DNA of 64,000 nucleotides from Holdemania massiliensis (GCF_022440805.1 NZ_JAKNTK010000001.1:1178001-1242000); one strand, 5' to 3'; positions 24,410 to 33,963 are shown, numbered from the stretch's first letter. A program made the numbers and translations. The notes: generated by a model from the sequence alone, not told the origin.

Positions 24410-25957
24410 GTGTTGGAAGCAGTAATGGCTTATCAAAGCTTGATCATCGTGCTCGTCATTGCTGTGCTCGTCATTGTGATTTTGACGACCGGCTACATCA
24501 AAGCGCCGCCAGATACGGCGTATATCATTTCCGGCCTGCGAAAGAAAATTATCATCGGCAAGGCCAGTATTAAAATTCCTTTCTTTGAACGGATGGACCG
24601 GCTGAGTCTGAAGCTGATTCCGATTGACGTAAAAACGTCTACGGCCGTACCGACCGCCGATTATATCAACATTCAGGTTGATGCTGCGGTCAATATCAAG
24701 ATCAGCAGCGACAATCAGCGGCTTTCCGTGGCCGCGGAGAATTTCCTGAATCAGGATACCGACTATATTGCCCGTGTCGCGCGGGAAGTGCTGGAAGGCA
24801 ACATGCGTGAGATCGTCGGCCGGATGAAGCTGGAAGAAATGGTCAGTGATCGTCAGAAATTTGCCGAACTGGTCAAGGAAAACGCAATGCCGGACTTAGC
24901 GGCAATGGGATTGGATATCATCAGCTTTAACGTCCAGAACTTCTCGGATTCTAACGGCGTGATCGACGATTTGGGCATCGACAATATTTCTCAGATCAAG
25001 AAGAAAGCCGCGATTGCCAAAGCCGAAGCGGATAAGGAAATTGCCGTGGCCAAAGCCGAGGCGGATCGTCAGGCCAGCGACGCGCGGATCAATGCGGAAC
25101 GGGAAATTGCGATCAAAAACAATGAGCTGGAAATCCAGAAGGCCGAATTAAAGAAGGACGCCGACGTTAAGCAGGCGGAAGCCGATGCGGCCTATCAGAT
25201 CGAACAGGAAACGCAGCGGAAGACGATTGAAATTACTTCGGCGAACGCGAATATTGCCAAGCAGGAACGGGAAGTCCTGTTAAAAGAAAAAGAAGCCGAG
25301 GTCAAAGAAAAGGCCTTGGACGCGCAGATCCGCAAGCAGGCAGAAGCGGAAAAATATGCTCAGCAGCAGCGTTCGGATGCTCAGCTGTACGCCCGGCAGA
25401 AAGAAGCGGAAGCCCGCAAATTTGAAATTCAGCAGGAAGCTGAGGCCCAGAAAGCCAAGGCGGATGCCGAACGGTACACGAAGGAACGCGAGGCTCAGGG
25501 AATTCAGATGGTCGGTGAAGCCGAAGCGGAAGCCGCCCGGGCCAAAGGCATTGCCGAGGCTGAAGCGATGGAAAAGAAAGCGCTGGCTTATCAGAAATAC
25601 AACAATGCTGCGATGGCAGAAATGCTGATCCAGATTCTGCCGGAGGTTGCCGGCAAGATCGCCGAACCGTTAAGCCAGATCGATAAGATTACGATTATTG
25701 GCGGCGAGGGCAGCGGACTTGATGGCGTATCGCAGAACGTACCGGCGGTCATGGCCAAATTATTTGAGTCCATGAAGGAAACCACCGGCATTGATCTGAA
25801 AGAGATTGTTCGTGCAGGCTCCTATGACGCCAAGGTGAACCGCAATCTGAACGTATCCGGTCTGACCCTGACGCAGCCCTCGGCAGCCGCCGAAGCCGAG
25901 CAGGAAATCACAAATGCACAAAAATCACAAGCGGAAGACGAACCGGTCGCTGACTGA
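24410..25957 (+). CDS. floT: flotillin-like SPFH membrane scaffold
   Basis: 515 residues. One N-terminal membrane helix (AYQSLIIVLVIAVLVIVIL), an SPFH/PHB domain (about 30-190, with KTSTAVPTADYINIQVDAAV), then a long coiled coil rich in Glu-Ala-Lys repeats (about 195-410), and a C-terminal region with IGGEGSGLDG. Flotillins oligomerise on the cytoplasmic face of the membrane and organise functional membrane microdomains. A GTG at 24410 is chosen as start because AAGGAGGG has proper spacing for it but abuts the ATG at 24404. The NfeD-family partner usually encoded next to floT is absent here. Terminator follows. Confidence 0.9.
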   Translation: MLEAVMAYQSLIIVLVIAVLVIVILTTGYIKAPPDTAYIISGLRKKIIIGKASIKIPFFERMDRLSLKLIPIDVKTSTAVPTADYINIQVDAAVNIKISSDNQRLSVAAENFLNQDTDYIARVAREVLEGNMREIVGRMKLEEMVSDRQKFAELVKENAMPDLAAMGLDIISFNVQNFSDSNGVIDDLGIDNISQIKKKAAIAKAEADKEIAVAKAEADRQASDARINAEREIAIKNNELEIQKAELKKDADVKQAEADAAYQIEQETQRKTIEITSANANIAKQEREVLLKEKEAEVKEKALDAQIRKQAEAEKYAQQQRSDAQLYARQKEAEARKFEIQQEAEAQKAKADAERYTKEREAQGIQMVGEAEAEAARAKGIAEAEAMEKKALAYQKYNNAAMAEMLIQILPEVAGKIAEPLSQIDKITIIGGEGSGLDGVSQNVPAVMAKLFESMKETTGIDLKEIVRAGSYDAKVNRNLNVSGLTLTQPSAAAEAEQEITNAQKSQAEDEPVAD

Positions 25958-25970
25958 CCGGTTTTCCTTT
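25941..25970 (+). terminator. hairpin terminator at the flotillin stop codon
   Basis: Perfect stem AACCGGTC (25941-25948) with GACCGGTT (25956-25963); the tail TTTCCTTT is a modest U tract. Confidence 0.65.
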
Positions 25971-26124
25971 GCTTAAAGAACCTGTTTTCAAAGTAAGCTT
26001 GTTTTTATGCGTCAGAATGTCGAAGATTGAAAAAATTGATATCCAGATTGCGTTCAGCTTCGTTTTTCCGGCCTTTTTCAAAATTTGCCAATCTTCAATT
26101 TATCGCTTTGTTATGCGGTTTTTG

Positions 26125-26153
26125 TTGTAATTTAAGGATAATGCGTCTATAAT
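26125..26153 (+). promoter_or_regulatory. typA promoter
   Basis: TTGTAA (26125-26130), 17-base spacer, TATAAT (26148-26153), 30 bases before the ATG. Confidence 0.7.
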
Positions 26154-26182
26154 AAAGCACTGTGTAAAGGAATGGTACTTTT

Positions 26183-28024
26183 ATGGCATATCAGAAGATT
26201 ATTAACATCGCGGTCATTGCCCATGTCGATGCCGGTAAGTCGACGTTGGTGGATGCGTTTTTAAATCAGAGTCACGTTTTCCGGGATAACGAGGAAACGG
26301 TTGACTGCGTTATGGACAGCAACGATCTGGAACGGGAAAGAGGAATTACGATTTATTCCAAAAACTGTTCTGTGACGTACAAGGATTACAAGATTAATAT
26401 TGTCGATACTCCGGGTCATGCGGATTTCTCTTCCGAGGTTGAGCGGATTATCAAAACGGTGGATACCGTTATTCTGTTGGTAGACTCCAGCGAAGGACCG
26501 ATGCCGCAGACGCGCTTTGTGCTGCAGAAAAGTCTGGAATGCGGCCTGCGTCCGATTCTTTTGATCAACAAGATTGACAAGAAGGATGAACGTGCCGATC
26601 AGGTCATCGATGAGGTTTACGATTTATTCCTCGATTTGAATGCGACGGATGAACAGCTGGATTTCCCGATTCTTTACGGGATTGCCCGGCAGGGGATTGT
26701 CCGCTATCAGCCGGCGGATGAAAATGAAGATATTACGCCGCTGTTTGAAACTATTTTGAAGCATTGCGAAGCTTATCCGGATTTAACCGAGGAGCCGGTG
26801 CAGATGCAGGTTTCCGCGCTGGCCTATGACGACTACATCGGCCGTTTGGGCATAGGCCGGGTTTACGAAGGCACTTTAAAAGAAGGCAGCACGGTTATTC
26901 TGTGCAACGATGAAGGCCGGCAGGAACGCCGTAAAATCAATCAGGTATTCGTCTATAAGGGCCTGAGCCGGATCGCGGTCCCGGAAGCCCAGTGCGGAGA
27001 AATCGTCATGATTTCCGGTGTAGCGGATATTTCCATCGGGGATACGCTGTGTGATCCCGAAAATATTCGTCCGCTGCCGATGATCCGGATTGAAGAGCCG
27101 ACATTGTCGATGAACTTCATGGTCAACACTTCACCTTTTGCAGGGCAGTCCGGCAAATATGTCACTTCCCGCAACATCCGTGAGCGGCTGGAAAAAGAAC
27201 TGGAAGTCAATGTTGGGCTGAAGGTGGAAGAAACGGATACGACTGACTGCTTCAAAGTTTCCGGACGTGGTGAGCTGCATCTGTCAGTTCTGTTAGAAAA
27301 TATGCGTCGGGAAGGGTATGAGGTTGCGGTCTCCAAGCCGGAAGTCATCATGCACAAAGTGGACGGTGCTCTGTATGAGCCGGTTGAAGAAGTGGTCTGC
27401 AGTGTTCCGAATGAATATTCGGGAACAGTCATTTCCAAGCTGAATCTGCGCAAAGGCATCATGGTCGATATTCAGGATGAGGGCAGCTACACCCGGATTC
27501 TGTATACTGTTCCAACGCGGGGCTTGTTAGGCTATCGTTCTGAGTTCATCAACGATACGCGCGGTGAAGGCACGATGGTTCGCCGTCTGGCTGGCTATGA
27601 AGCTTACAAAGGCGATATCCCGCAGCGGGCAAACGGCGCGCTGATCTCTACGGAAACAGGCAAGGCGATGACGTATGCCTTATGGAATATCCAGGAACGC
27701 GGCCAGCTGTTTGTTTCTCCGCAGACGGAGGTCTACGAAGGGATGATTATCGGCATGTCGGCACGGAACATGGATATGGACGTCAATCCGTTAAAAAACA
27801 AGAAGATGACGGCCGTGCGTTCCACCGGCAACGATGAAGCGATGAAGCTGGTTCCGCCGAAGATCATGTCACTGGAAGAAGCGTTGGAATTCATCAATGA
27901 TGATGAACTGGTCGAATTGACGCCGACGGATATTCGAATCCGTAAAAAATATCTTACGGCATTGGAACGTCGTCAGCATATGCGTGAGCTGAACAAAGCT
28001 GCCGCTGAGCTGGAAGAAGAATAA
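26183..28024 (+). CDS. typA: translational GTPase TypA/BipA
   Basis: 613 residues, full length for the family. G1 AHVDAGKSTLVDA, G2/switch region ERERGITI, G3 DTPGH, and G4 NKID are visible, followed by the EF-G-like domains and the TypA-specific C-terminal domain (RGLLGYRSEFINDTRGEG, IGMSARNMDMDVNPLKNKK). It is a ribosome-associated GTPase needed for 50S assembly at low temperature and stress adaptation. Transcribed alone from its own promoter to a strong terminator. Confidence 0.97.
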   Translation: MAYQKIINIAVIAHVDAGKSTLVDAFLNQSHVFRDNEETVDCVMDSNDLERERGITIYSKNCSVTYKDYKINIVDTPGHADFSSEVERIIKTVDTVILLVDSSEGPMPQTRFVLQKSLECGLRPILLINKIDKKDERADQVIDEVYDLFLDLNATDEQLDFPILYGIARQGIVRYQPADENEDITPLFETILKHCEAYPDLTEEPVQMQVSALAYDDYIGRLGIGRVYEGTLKEGSTVILCNDEGRQERRKINQVFVYKGLSRIAVPEAQCGEIVMISGVADISIGDTLCDPENIRPLPMIRIEEPTLSMNFMVNTSPFAGQSGKYVTSRNIRERLEKELEVNVGLKVEETDTTDCFKVSGRGELHLSVLLENMRREGYEVAVSKPEVIMHKVDGALYEPVEEVVCSVPNEYSGTVISKLNLRKGIMVDIQDEGSYTRILYTVPTRGLLGYRSEFINDTRGEGTMVRRLAGYEAYKGDIPQRANGALISTETGKAMTYALWNIQERGQLFVSPQTEVYEGMIIGMSARNMDMDVNPLKNKKMTAVRSTGNDEAMKLVPPKIMSLEEALEFINDDELVELTPTDIRIRKKYLTALERRQHMRELNKAAAELEEE

Positions 28025-28030
28025 AACCTT

Positions 28031-28058
28031 AAACATCCGTGAAACCGCGGATGTTTTT
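28031..28058 (+). terminator. intrinsic terminator after typA
   Basis: Stem AAACATCCG (28031-28039) with CGGATGTTT (28048-28056), eight-base loop, T tail. Confidence 0.85.
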
Positions 28059-28094
28059 CTTATTTCAGACATCCAAGTTCCGTTTTAGGGCAGA

Positions 28095-28123
28095 TTGCTT
28101 TCCAGCGTCAAGCTCGGTATAAT
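28095..28123 (+). promoter_or_regulatory. promoter of the YcxB-like gene
   Basis: TTGCTT (28095-28100), 17-base spacer, TATAAT (28118-28123). Confidence 0.6.
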
Positions 28124-28196
28124 GGAATTACTTTGATGAGGGATCGCAGGACGCGCATGAGCGGAAGGCGATCCGGATGAATGGGGGAAAATGAGA

Positions 28197-28778
28197 ATGA
28201 GATCAACAGAAGTTCAGACACATGTCGGACCATATGCTTACACGGTCTTTTACGACTTGGGAAACGCCGAGATGCTTGCTCAAATGAAACGTAATTACAT
28301 AGAGCTTTTTACAACGACGGGCATTTCTCTGATTGCTGGGGGTTGTTTATTTTTGTTTGATTGGAATGGGAATGAAAAAGTTCTTTTGAGCTGTTTATAT
28401 GGGATTGTGGGTCTGTTTTATATTCTGCGGGCTTTATCCATTCCAAGAATATTTAAAAAGGGCAGAGGTCTGCAGCTGAATGCTGACATCGAAAGCAATC
28501 GGCGGTTAAAAGCCGGATATACGTTATCGTATACCTTTCATGATGAGGATTTTGAGGTTCGCTCAGAACAGGGGTGGGAAAGCATAAATTATGAGGATTG
28601 TTATGGCTATCTTGAAAATGAGGAGTATCTGTTTATCTTGCCGAATAGATATATGGGGTATGCTTTAGAAAAAAAGAACTGCGATGAGGAAACGCTGGCT
28701 TTTCTGAAAAACAAATTAAAACCTGTGCCGACAAAGAAAAAAACGAAATCAAGCTGGTTGAAGAAGCCGCAAAACTAG
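28197..28778 (+). CDS. YcxB-like membrane protein
   Basis: 193 residues. Two transmembrane helices (about 38-55 and 63-80; TTGISLIAGGCLFLF and LSCLYGIVGLFYIL) precede a soluble domain of the YcxB C-terminal type (LSYTFHDEDFEVRSEQGWESINYEDCYGY ... LFILPNRYMGY). The tail is strongly basic. Function of the family is unknown. GGGGG at 28183-28187 is nine bases before the ATG at 28197; an ATG two codons earlier (28191) is also possible. It stands alone behind its own promoter. Confidence 0.7.
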   Translation: MRSTEVQTHVGPYAYTVFYDLGNAEMLAQMKRNYIELFTTTGISLIAGGCLFLFDWNGNEKVLLSCLYGIVGLFYILRALSIPRIFKKGRGLQLNADIESNRRLKAGYTLSYTFHDEDFEVRSEQGWESINYEDCYGYLENEEYLFILPNRYMGYALEKKNCDEETLAFLKNKLKPVPTKKKTKSSWLKKPQN

Positions 28779-28861
28779 GACTTCATTTTAGTAAGGGTAT
28801 TTTGAGCATTGAACGGTTGGAGAATTTCCCGGAAACTTTGTGATTCAGGTGTTTTCTTGAA

Positions 28862-28890
28862 TTGTAATTGGTTTTAAAAATGGTTATAAT
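28862..28890 (+). promoter_or_regulatory. promoter of the membrane GGDEF-EAL gene
   Basis: TTGTAA (28862-28867), 17-base spacer, TATAAT (28885-28890). Confidence 0.7.
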
Positions 28891-28935
28891 GAAAGCGGTT
28901 TACTAACGAACAAAATCAGGGGAAAGAGGGAATGT

Positions 28936-30873
28936 ATGGCCTGGAATATCGCTGCTGAGTGCATCTCGATTGTTTTTTTATCGATCATTCTGGTGTACTC
29001 GCATAAGGGTGCGCTGCTGCCGTCCTGGAAGAACCGGATGTTTCAGTGCTGTTTGGGGGCAACCTTTGCGGCGATGGTATCCAATGTCCTTTCAACACTG
29101 CTTTTAGCCAATCCCGATTGGGCAGGTTCTTGGCTGTGCTGGGGCGTGACGGAAATCTACTTTCTGGCGACGCCGTTAATGGGTCTGGCTTATTATTGTT
29201 ATACGGCAGCGACGGTTTTTGAGGAACATGCCGGCGGCAGGCTGGCCTGCATCCTGGGCATTCTGCCGGGGATACTCTATGCCGTTTTGGTGCTGATCAA
29301 TCCGCTCACCGGTGTGTTATTTTCAATTCAGGCCGGTGTGTATCTGCGCGGTCCGCTGATCATCACAACGTATCTGATTTTTTATTTTTACTGTCTGATC
29401 TCGGTGGTGCTGGTGCGGGTGTACCGCAGATGGCTGGAACCGCAGATCTATAAAATTCTGTTTGTTTTTCCTTTAATTGCAGCCAGCGTTATCGTTGTCC
29501 AGCAGCTGTTTCCTGCAGTTATTTTAAGCGGTTCCGCGGCAACGACGGCAATTTTGTTGATCTATCTGTACTTGCAGAATAAGCAGAGTTCGCTGGATCC
29601 GCTGACCGGTCTAGGCAATCGTGTTGAATTTCAGAAAATGATCAGCTTGTCGATCCAGCGCGGTCAGCCGCCGTTTTTAGTGATGGTGATCTCGCTGCGG
29701 GATTTCAAACAGATTAACGATCACTTTGGCCAACGGACCGGCGATCATTTTTTGAAGCTTATTGCTTCCACCTTAAAGACCTTGACAGCTCCTTATCCGG
29801 TATACCGTTTTTCCGGGGATGAATTTGCATTGTTAATCCGCGGCCGCAGCCCAGAGCAGATGGAAGAGCTGCAAAAAAATATCCTGAGACGGTTTAATGA
29901 GCCTTTTGAAATTGACAGCTACAGCTGCCGGCTGCATGCGGTGATTGGGATTGCGGCCTATCCTCACAGCGCGGAAAGTTTGGAAGGCTTGATCAACGGT
30001 TTGGAATATGCGGTAAATCAGGCGAAGCTGCATCATTGGAAACAATGCTATTGTGATCAGAAAATGCTGGAAGGCATGCGTCGGCGCAACGAAATTATCG
30101 AAATTCTGAAACAAAAGCTGCAGGATCAGGAATTTGTCATGGTGTATCAGCCGATCTACGAAGTGAAAACGGCAAGGATCAGTGCTGTGGAGTCCCTGAT
30201 GCGGATTCCGGAAAGTCCTTTGGGTCCCCTGTCTCCGGCAGAATTTATACCGATTGCCGAGGAAACCGGCTTGATTGTGGCGATGACCTGGCAGATTCTG
30301 CGGCAGATCTGCGCTGTTTTCGTCCGCTTGCAGGAAAACGGCGTGACGCTGCCGGCGGTTCATATCAATTTTTCGGCAGTTCAGCTGGTTCAGCCCCAGC
30401 TGGCGGAAAAGGTCCTGCAAACGCTGCGGGAATGTCAGGTTGCCCCCGAACAGATCATCATTGAAATTACCGAAACAGCGCTGGCAGAAAATCCAGAGGA
30501 AACAACTCGTTTTGCCAGGACGATGATGGAACAGGGCGTACGCATCGAAATGGATGATTTCGGTACGGGTTATTCGAACATTGATTCGGTAATGTATATG
30601 CCACTCAGTACCGTTAAGCTGGACCGCAGCCTCGTTGTTTCAGCGGTGGAAAATCCACGCAGCGCAACCATGATCCGCTATTTGATCCGTGTCTTTCATG
30701 AGCTGGGCTGTGAAGTGCTGGCAGAAGGGGTGGAAACGGAAAAACAGGATCAGTTTGTCCGGGCAGAGGGCGTTGATTTGATTCAAGGTTTCTATTACTC
30801 CAGACCGCTTCCAGAACCGGAACTGATCGAATTTCTAGCAGATTTTCATGCTTGGCCTCAGGCAAAAGCTTGA
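28936..30873 (+). CDS. membrane GGDEF-EAL protein
   Basis: 645 residues. Six or seven transmembrane helices (about 5-210) form the sensor, then GGDEF (about 215-370) and EAL (about 385-635). The GGDEF signature is SGDEF, but the metal-binding strand reads VISLRDFKQIND, where active cyclases have D-x-D three to five residues before FK; both Asp are missing, so it is probably not a cyclase and may act as a GTP-sensing domain. The EAL motif is VESLMRI with intact LIIEITET-like, DDFGTGYSNI and LAEGVET blocks, so phosphodiesterase activity is plausible. GAGGG lies five bases before the ATG. It may share a transcript with the nitroreductase beginning 40 bases after its stop. Confidence 0.88.
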   Translation: MAWNIAAECISIVFLSIILVYSHKGALLPSWKNRMFQCCLGATFAAMVSNVLSTLLLANPDWAGSWLCWGVTEIYFLATPLMGLAYYCYTAATVFEEHAGGRLACILGILPGILYAVLVLINPLTGVLFSIQAGVYLRGPLIITTYLIFYFYCLISVVLVRVYRRWLEPQIYKILFVFPLIAASVIVVQQLFPAVILSGSAATTAILLIYLYLQNKQSSLDPLTGLGNRVEFQKMISLSIQRGQPPFLVMVISLRDFKQINDHFGQRTGDHFLKLIASTLKTLTAPYPVYRFSGDEFALLIRGRSPEQMEELQKNILRRFNEPFEIDSYSCRLHAVIGIAAYPHSAESLEGLINGLEYAVNQAKLHHWKQCYCDQKMLEGMRRRNEIIEILKQKLQDQEFVMVYQPIYEVKTARISAVESLMRIPESPLGPLSPAEFIPIAEETGLIVAMTWQILRQICAVFVRLQENGVTLPAVHINFSAVQLVQPQLAEKVLQTLRECQVAPEQIIIEITETALAENPEETTRFARTMMEQGVRIEMDDFGTGYSNIDSVMYMPLSTVKLDRSLVVSAVENPRSATMIRYLIRVFHELGCEVLAEGVETEKQDQFVRAEGVDLIQGFYYSRPLPEPELIEFLADFHAWPQAKA

Positions 30874-30912
30874 CGGATGCGGTATAATAATAGAAAAAGG
30901 AGGGTCATTGAA

Positions 30913-31434
30913 ATGTCAGAATCAACGATCAAAGATCTTCAAACACGCCGGGCAATCCGCCGTTTCCAAGCCGAAGCCCCAGCCGCTGCGCTGCTGGATA
31001 CCGTGCTGGAAACCGGGACTTATGCGCCAACTGGCCAAGGCAAGCAGGCGCCGGTCATCATTGCGGTGCAGGATCCGCAGCTGCGTGCTCAGCTGACGCG
31101 GATGAATGCAGAATATGCAACACCGGGTACCGATCCTTATTACGGCGCACCGGTCATTGTGCTGGTCTTAGCCGACAGTACAGTCAGTACCTGGGTGGAA
31201 GACGGCAGCTGCGTCTTATGTACGATGATGCAGGCCGCTCACGCCGTTGGCTTAGGCAGCGTCTGGATTCATCGGGAACGGCAGATGTTTGACAGCGAAG
31301 AAGGCAAGGCGTTGTTAAAGACCTGGGGCTTAAGCGAGAATCTGCGCGGCGTCGGCGCGCTGGCCTTAGGCATTCCGGAAGGCGAAGCTCCGCAGCCGAA
31401 GCCGCGCAAAGCAGATTATATCCTGAAGCTGTAA
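30913..31434 (+). CDS. nitroreductase-family flavoprotein
   Basis: 173 residues. The opening IKDLQTRRAIRRFQ (FMN phosphate-binding Arg residues), APTGQGKQAPVIIAV, and VGLGSVWIHRERQMF with ALGIPEGEAPQPKPRK at the end are the pattern of small FMN-dependent nitroreductases, which act as homodimers on nitroaromatics, quinones or related electron acceptors using NAD(P)H. The start at 30913 has GGAGGG eight bases upstream; an in-frame ATG 36 bases earlier lacks it. It is followed by a terminator. Confidence 0.9.
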   Translation: MSESTIKDLQTRRAIRRFQAEAPAAALLDTVLETGTYAPTGQGKQAPVIIAVQDPQLRAQLTRMNAEYATPGTDPYYGAPVIVLVLADSTVSTWVEDGSCVLCTMMQAAHAVGLGSVWIHRERQMFDSEEGKALLKTWGLSENLRGVGALALGIPEGEAPQPKPRKADYILKL

Positions 31435-31440
31435 TCGTAA

Positions 31441-31475
31441 GAAACACCGGTGAAGCAGGCTGGTGTTTTCTTTTT
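31441..31475 (+). terminator. intrinsic terminator after the nitroreductase
   Basis: Stem GAAACACC (31441-31448) with GGTGTTTTC (31462-31470), then TTTTT. Confidence 0.75.
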
Positions 31476-31507
31476 GGGTAAATCCGCTGATGAAATCAGG
31501 AAAGGGA

Positions 31508-31536
31508 TTGTCAAGCCCGATATCCTTGGTTATCAT
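31508..31536 (+). promoter_or_regulatory. promoter of the TetR gene
   Basis: TTGTCA (31508-31513), 17-base spacer, TATCAT (31531-31536). Confidence 0.65.
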
Positions 31537-31581
31537 AAAAAGAAAGAGGGACATAAATAAGGGATGAAGGAGAGGGTCAGG

Positions 31582-32142
31582 ATGACGATTGCGATCAATC
31601 AAAACGAAGAGGAACTTGAGCAATGTTTGTTTGATGCTTTAATGGAGCTGATGCGGACGATGCCGCTGGATAAGCTGACGGTCAATGATATTTTAAAGCA
31701 GGCCCATGTCAGCCGTTCAAGCTTTTACCGGCGCTATCAGGACAAATATGATCTGGTCAACAAGAGTTATCAGAAGATCCTCGATAAGACGCTGTTTACT
31801 TTTTTAGACGGATGCGGCTGGTATGATTCGGTGAAGGCTTTATATCAGATTTTTGAAGAAAACTTGTTTTTCTTTCAGAACGCCCTGCGTTCCCATGATC
31901 CCAATTCCCTGCGTCATTACATCTTTGAGATCAGTCTGAATTTGTATACCGAAACGCTGAAGCGGAATGGAGAAGACGTTGCGGACTGGCATACGATGGC
32001 GATGCTGCGGGTGCATATTTACGGAAATCTGGAATTGATGTGCGAATGGGTGGAAAACGGAATGGATCGGTCGATTGACGAAATGATCCAACTGTCCTGC
32101 GACACCCTGCCGCAGCGGTTCAAGGCTTATTTCAACGACTAA
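31582..32142 (+). CDS. TetR-family transcriptional regulator
   Basis: 186 residues. The N-terminal helix-turn-helix is clear (LDKLTVNDILKQAHVSRSSF followed by YRRYQDKYDLV), and the C-terminal ligand domain ends in EWVENGMDRSIDEMIQLSCDT, which resembles the TetR_C_7/DhaS-like group. The ATG at 31582 has GGAGAGG about six bases upstream; the ATG at 31564 does not have a usable site. It lies 101 bases upstream of the Tat-type flavoprotein on the same strand, so control of that gene is likely; a palindrome with CGTGA/TCACG arms at 32144-32155 is a possible operator. Confidence 0.88.
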   Translation: MTIAINQNEEELEQCLFDALMELMRTMPLDKLTVNDILKQAHVSRSSFYRRYQDKYDLVNKSYQKILDKTLFTFLDGCGWYDSVKALYQIFEENLFFFQNALRSHDPNSLRHYIFEISLNLYTETLKRNGEDVADWHTMAMLRVHIYGNLELMCEWVENGMDRSIDEMIQLSCDTLPQRFKAYFND

Positions 32143-32187
32143 ACGTGAAATCACGGACAAAGAGAAACAAAATGTGCGACCTGTTTC

Positions 32188-32216
32188 TTGATTCCTGTCC
32201 AAGAGGATTGGATAAT
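32188..32216 (+). promoter_or_regulatory. possible promoter of the flavoprotein gene
   Basis: TTGATT (32188-32193), 17-base spacer, GATAAT (32211-32216), ahead of AGGAGG and the ATG at 32244. Confidence 0.5.
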
Positions 32217-32243
32217 AAAATCACAAAACAGGAGGAAAGAAAT

Positions 32244-33779
32244 ATGGCAAAAAAATCAATCAGCCGCCGGGATTTCCTGAAGGGAGCGGCCGCATCCACC
32301 TTAGGTTTAGCGGCTGTCGGGATGTTAGGCGGATGCAGCAGTGAAGAAACACCGAAGTCTTCGGCATCTTCAATCAACTGGACAAAGGAAACCGATGTTC
32401 TGATCGTCGGCGCTGGCGGAACGGGGGTCTGTGCGGCGGCGGCCGCTGCTGAAGCGGGGGCGAAGGTTCTGGTTTTGGAAAAGGCCGGGATTGCCGGAGG
32501 AACCACTAATCTGTCCGGCGGCGTCATGCAGGCTGCTGGAACTACCTACCAGAAACAATTTACGCAATATCAAGATGACACACCGGAAAAGCATTTTGAA
32601 TGCTGGATGGCAGAAGGCGAAGGCCAGCTAGATGAAGCGCTGGTCAAAGATCTGGCCTTGGGTGCTCCGGAAGACATTGAATGGCTGGCCAGCACCTGCG
32701 GCTTGAAGTGGACGAGTGTCTACGGTCATTGTCATGTGCCGTATTTAAAGGATGAAGTGTTAGCTGATCGAATTCATGTTTATGAGGGCGGCGGTGCTTC
32801 CGGCAGCGGCGGAATTTATGTTCAGGCCGTTTTAAAAGTTGCCGAAGGCTTAGGCGCCGTGGTTGAATATGAAACGGAAGTGACACGGCTGATCACAGAA
32901 AACGGCAAAGTCATCGGTGCGGAAGCGACACAGAACGGACAGACAATCACGATCAAGGCCAATCGCGGTGTTATTCTGGCTGCCGCAAGTGTCGATCAGA
33001 ATGCTGATATGGCGAAGGAACTGAATCCGCAGCAATATTGGGATGATACGACACAGATCTGTCTGTGCGTGGCTACCGATACCGGCGATGGCATCCGCAT
33101 GGGCATGGAATTGGGCGCAGCCTATGTGAGCGGCGGAACGATTGACTTCTGCGGCAAGACCGGAGCGGCGACGGACAACCGCAATCCGTTGTTCCCATCG
33201 TTCATCGTCAACCAGGCTGGACGGCGGTTTGTCTGCGAAGATGCGACCTATGCTTATCATTATCGTGCGATCTATCAGCAGGAAATGCAGCTGCAGGGCC
33301 CGACTTATATGATTTTCGGCACCAGCAGTCTGAATGCGCCAACTTCGCCATGGACGGCGGAAACCGCGGCTAAAGATGTCGAGGATGGCGTGCTGGTCAT
33401 GGCAGAAACTTTGGAGGATCTGGCAGGAAAGCTGGGCATTGACGCGGCCGGTTTGGTCAGAACGATGCGGGACTGGAACGAAGACGTCGCGGCAGGAACG
33501 GATCCTTTCGGACGCAAAGACGGTCTGGAACCACTCAGCGGGCCATTCTATGCCTATAAGAACACTTCCTATAATCTGGGCGCCTTAGGCGGATTGAAGA
33601 TCACGACAGACTGCGAAGTGGTCGATGTCAACGGCAAGGTCATTGAAGGCTTATATGCCGCAGGCTTAAATGCCGGCGGCTGGGTCGGTCCCTATTATCC
33701 AGGCAGCGGTACAGCGGTCATCGGTACATGCCACTTTGGCCGCAAAGCCGGAGCGGCTGCCGCTAAACGTTCAGCATAA
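32244..33779 (+). CDS. Tat-type FAD flavoprotein, fumarate-reductase family
   Basis: 511 residues. The N-terminus has a textbook twin-arginine motif (SRRDFLKG) and hydrophobic segment ending in MLGGC, which can also serve as a lipobox, so a folded, cofactor-loaded, lipid-anchored extracellular enzyme is expected. The FAD-binding Rossmann motif is VLIVGAGGTG with VLVLEKAG, and GLYAAGLNAGG closes the FAD domain (FAD_binding_2 family). The histidine of the usual HTMGG motif of fumarate/urocanate reductases is not present (NLGALGGLKI), so fumarate is unlikely as substrate. It has no FMN-binding domain, so electrons must come from a partner. AGGAGG precedes the chosen ATG; an earlier ATG at 32145 would spoil the export signal. 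Confidence 0.87.
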   Translation: MAKKSISRRDFLKGAAASTLGLAAVGMLGGCSSEETPKSSASSINWTKETDVLIVGAGGTGVCAAAAAAEAGAKVLVLEKAGIAGGTTNLSGGVMQAAGTTYQKQFTQYQDDTPEKHFECWMAEGEGQLDEALVKDLALGAPEDIEWLASTCGLKWTSVYGHCHVPYLKDEVLADRIHVYEGGGASGSGGIYVQAVLKVAEGLGAVVEYETEVTRLITENGKVIGAEATQNGQTITIKANRGVILAAASVDQNADMAKELNPQQYWDDTTQICLCVATDTGDGIRMGMELGAAYVSGGTIDFCGKTGAATDNRNPLFPSFIVNQAGRRFVCEDATYAYHYRAIYQQEMQLQGPTYMIFGTSSLNAPTSPWTAETAAKDVEDGVLVMAETLEDLAGKLGIDAAGLVRTMRDWNEDVAAGTDPFGRKDGLEPLSGPFYAYKNTSYNLGALGGLKITTDCEVVDVNGKVIEGLYAAGLNAGGWVGPYYPGSGTAVIGTCHFGRKAGAAAAKRSA

Positions 33780-33791
33780 CAGAAGTTTATC

Positions 33792-33825
33792 GGGTAACGG
33801 TTCTCATTGACCGTTATCCTTTTTT
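33792..33825 (+). terminator. intrinsic terminator after the Tat flavoprotein
   Basis: Ten-base stem GGGTAACGGT (33792-33801) with ACCGTTATCC (33810-33819), one G-T pair, then six T residues. Confidence 0.85.
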
Positions 33826-33933
33826 CTTAAGCTTTAGTGAGGGAAAAGGTATACTGAATTAAAGCAGCGATTTCCATGGCGTCTGGGAAGTAAAAGAAGC
33901 AATTTCGGAGCAAACGGTTTGGCGCAAGAATCA

Positions 33934-33963
33934 TTCACCTTTTGGATGGATCAATGTTATAAT
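33934..33963 (+). promoter_or_regulatory. possible promoter of the receptor-type GGDEF-EAL gene
   Basis: TTCACC (33934-33939) and TATAAT (33958-33963), 18-base spacer; leader of about 100 bases. Confidence 0.45.
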
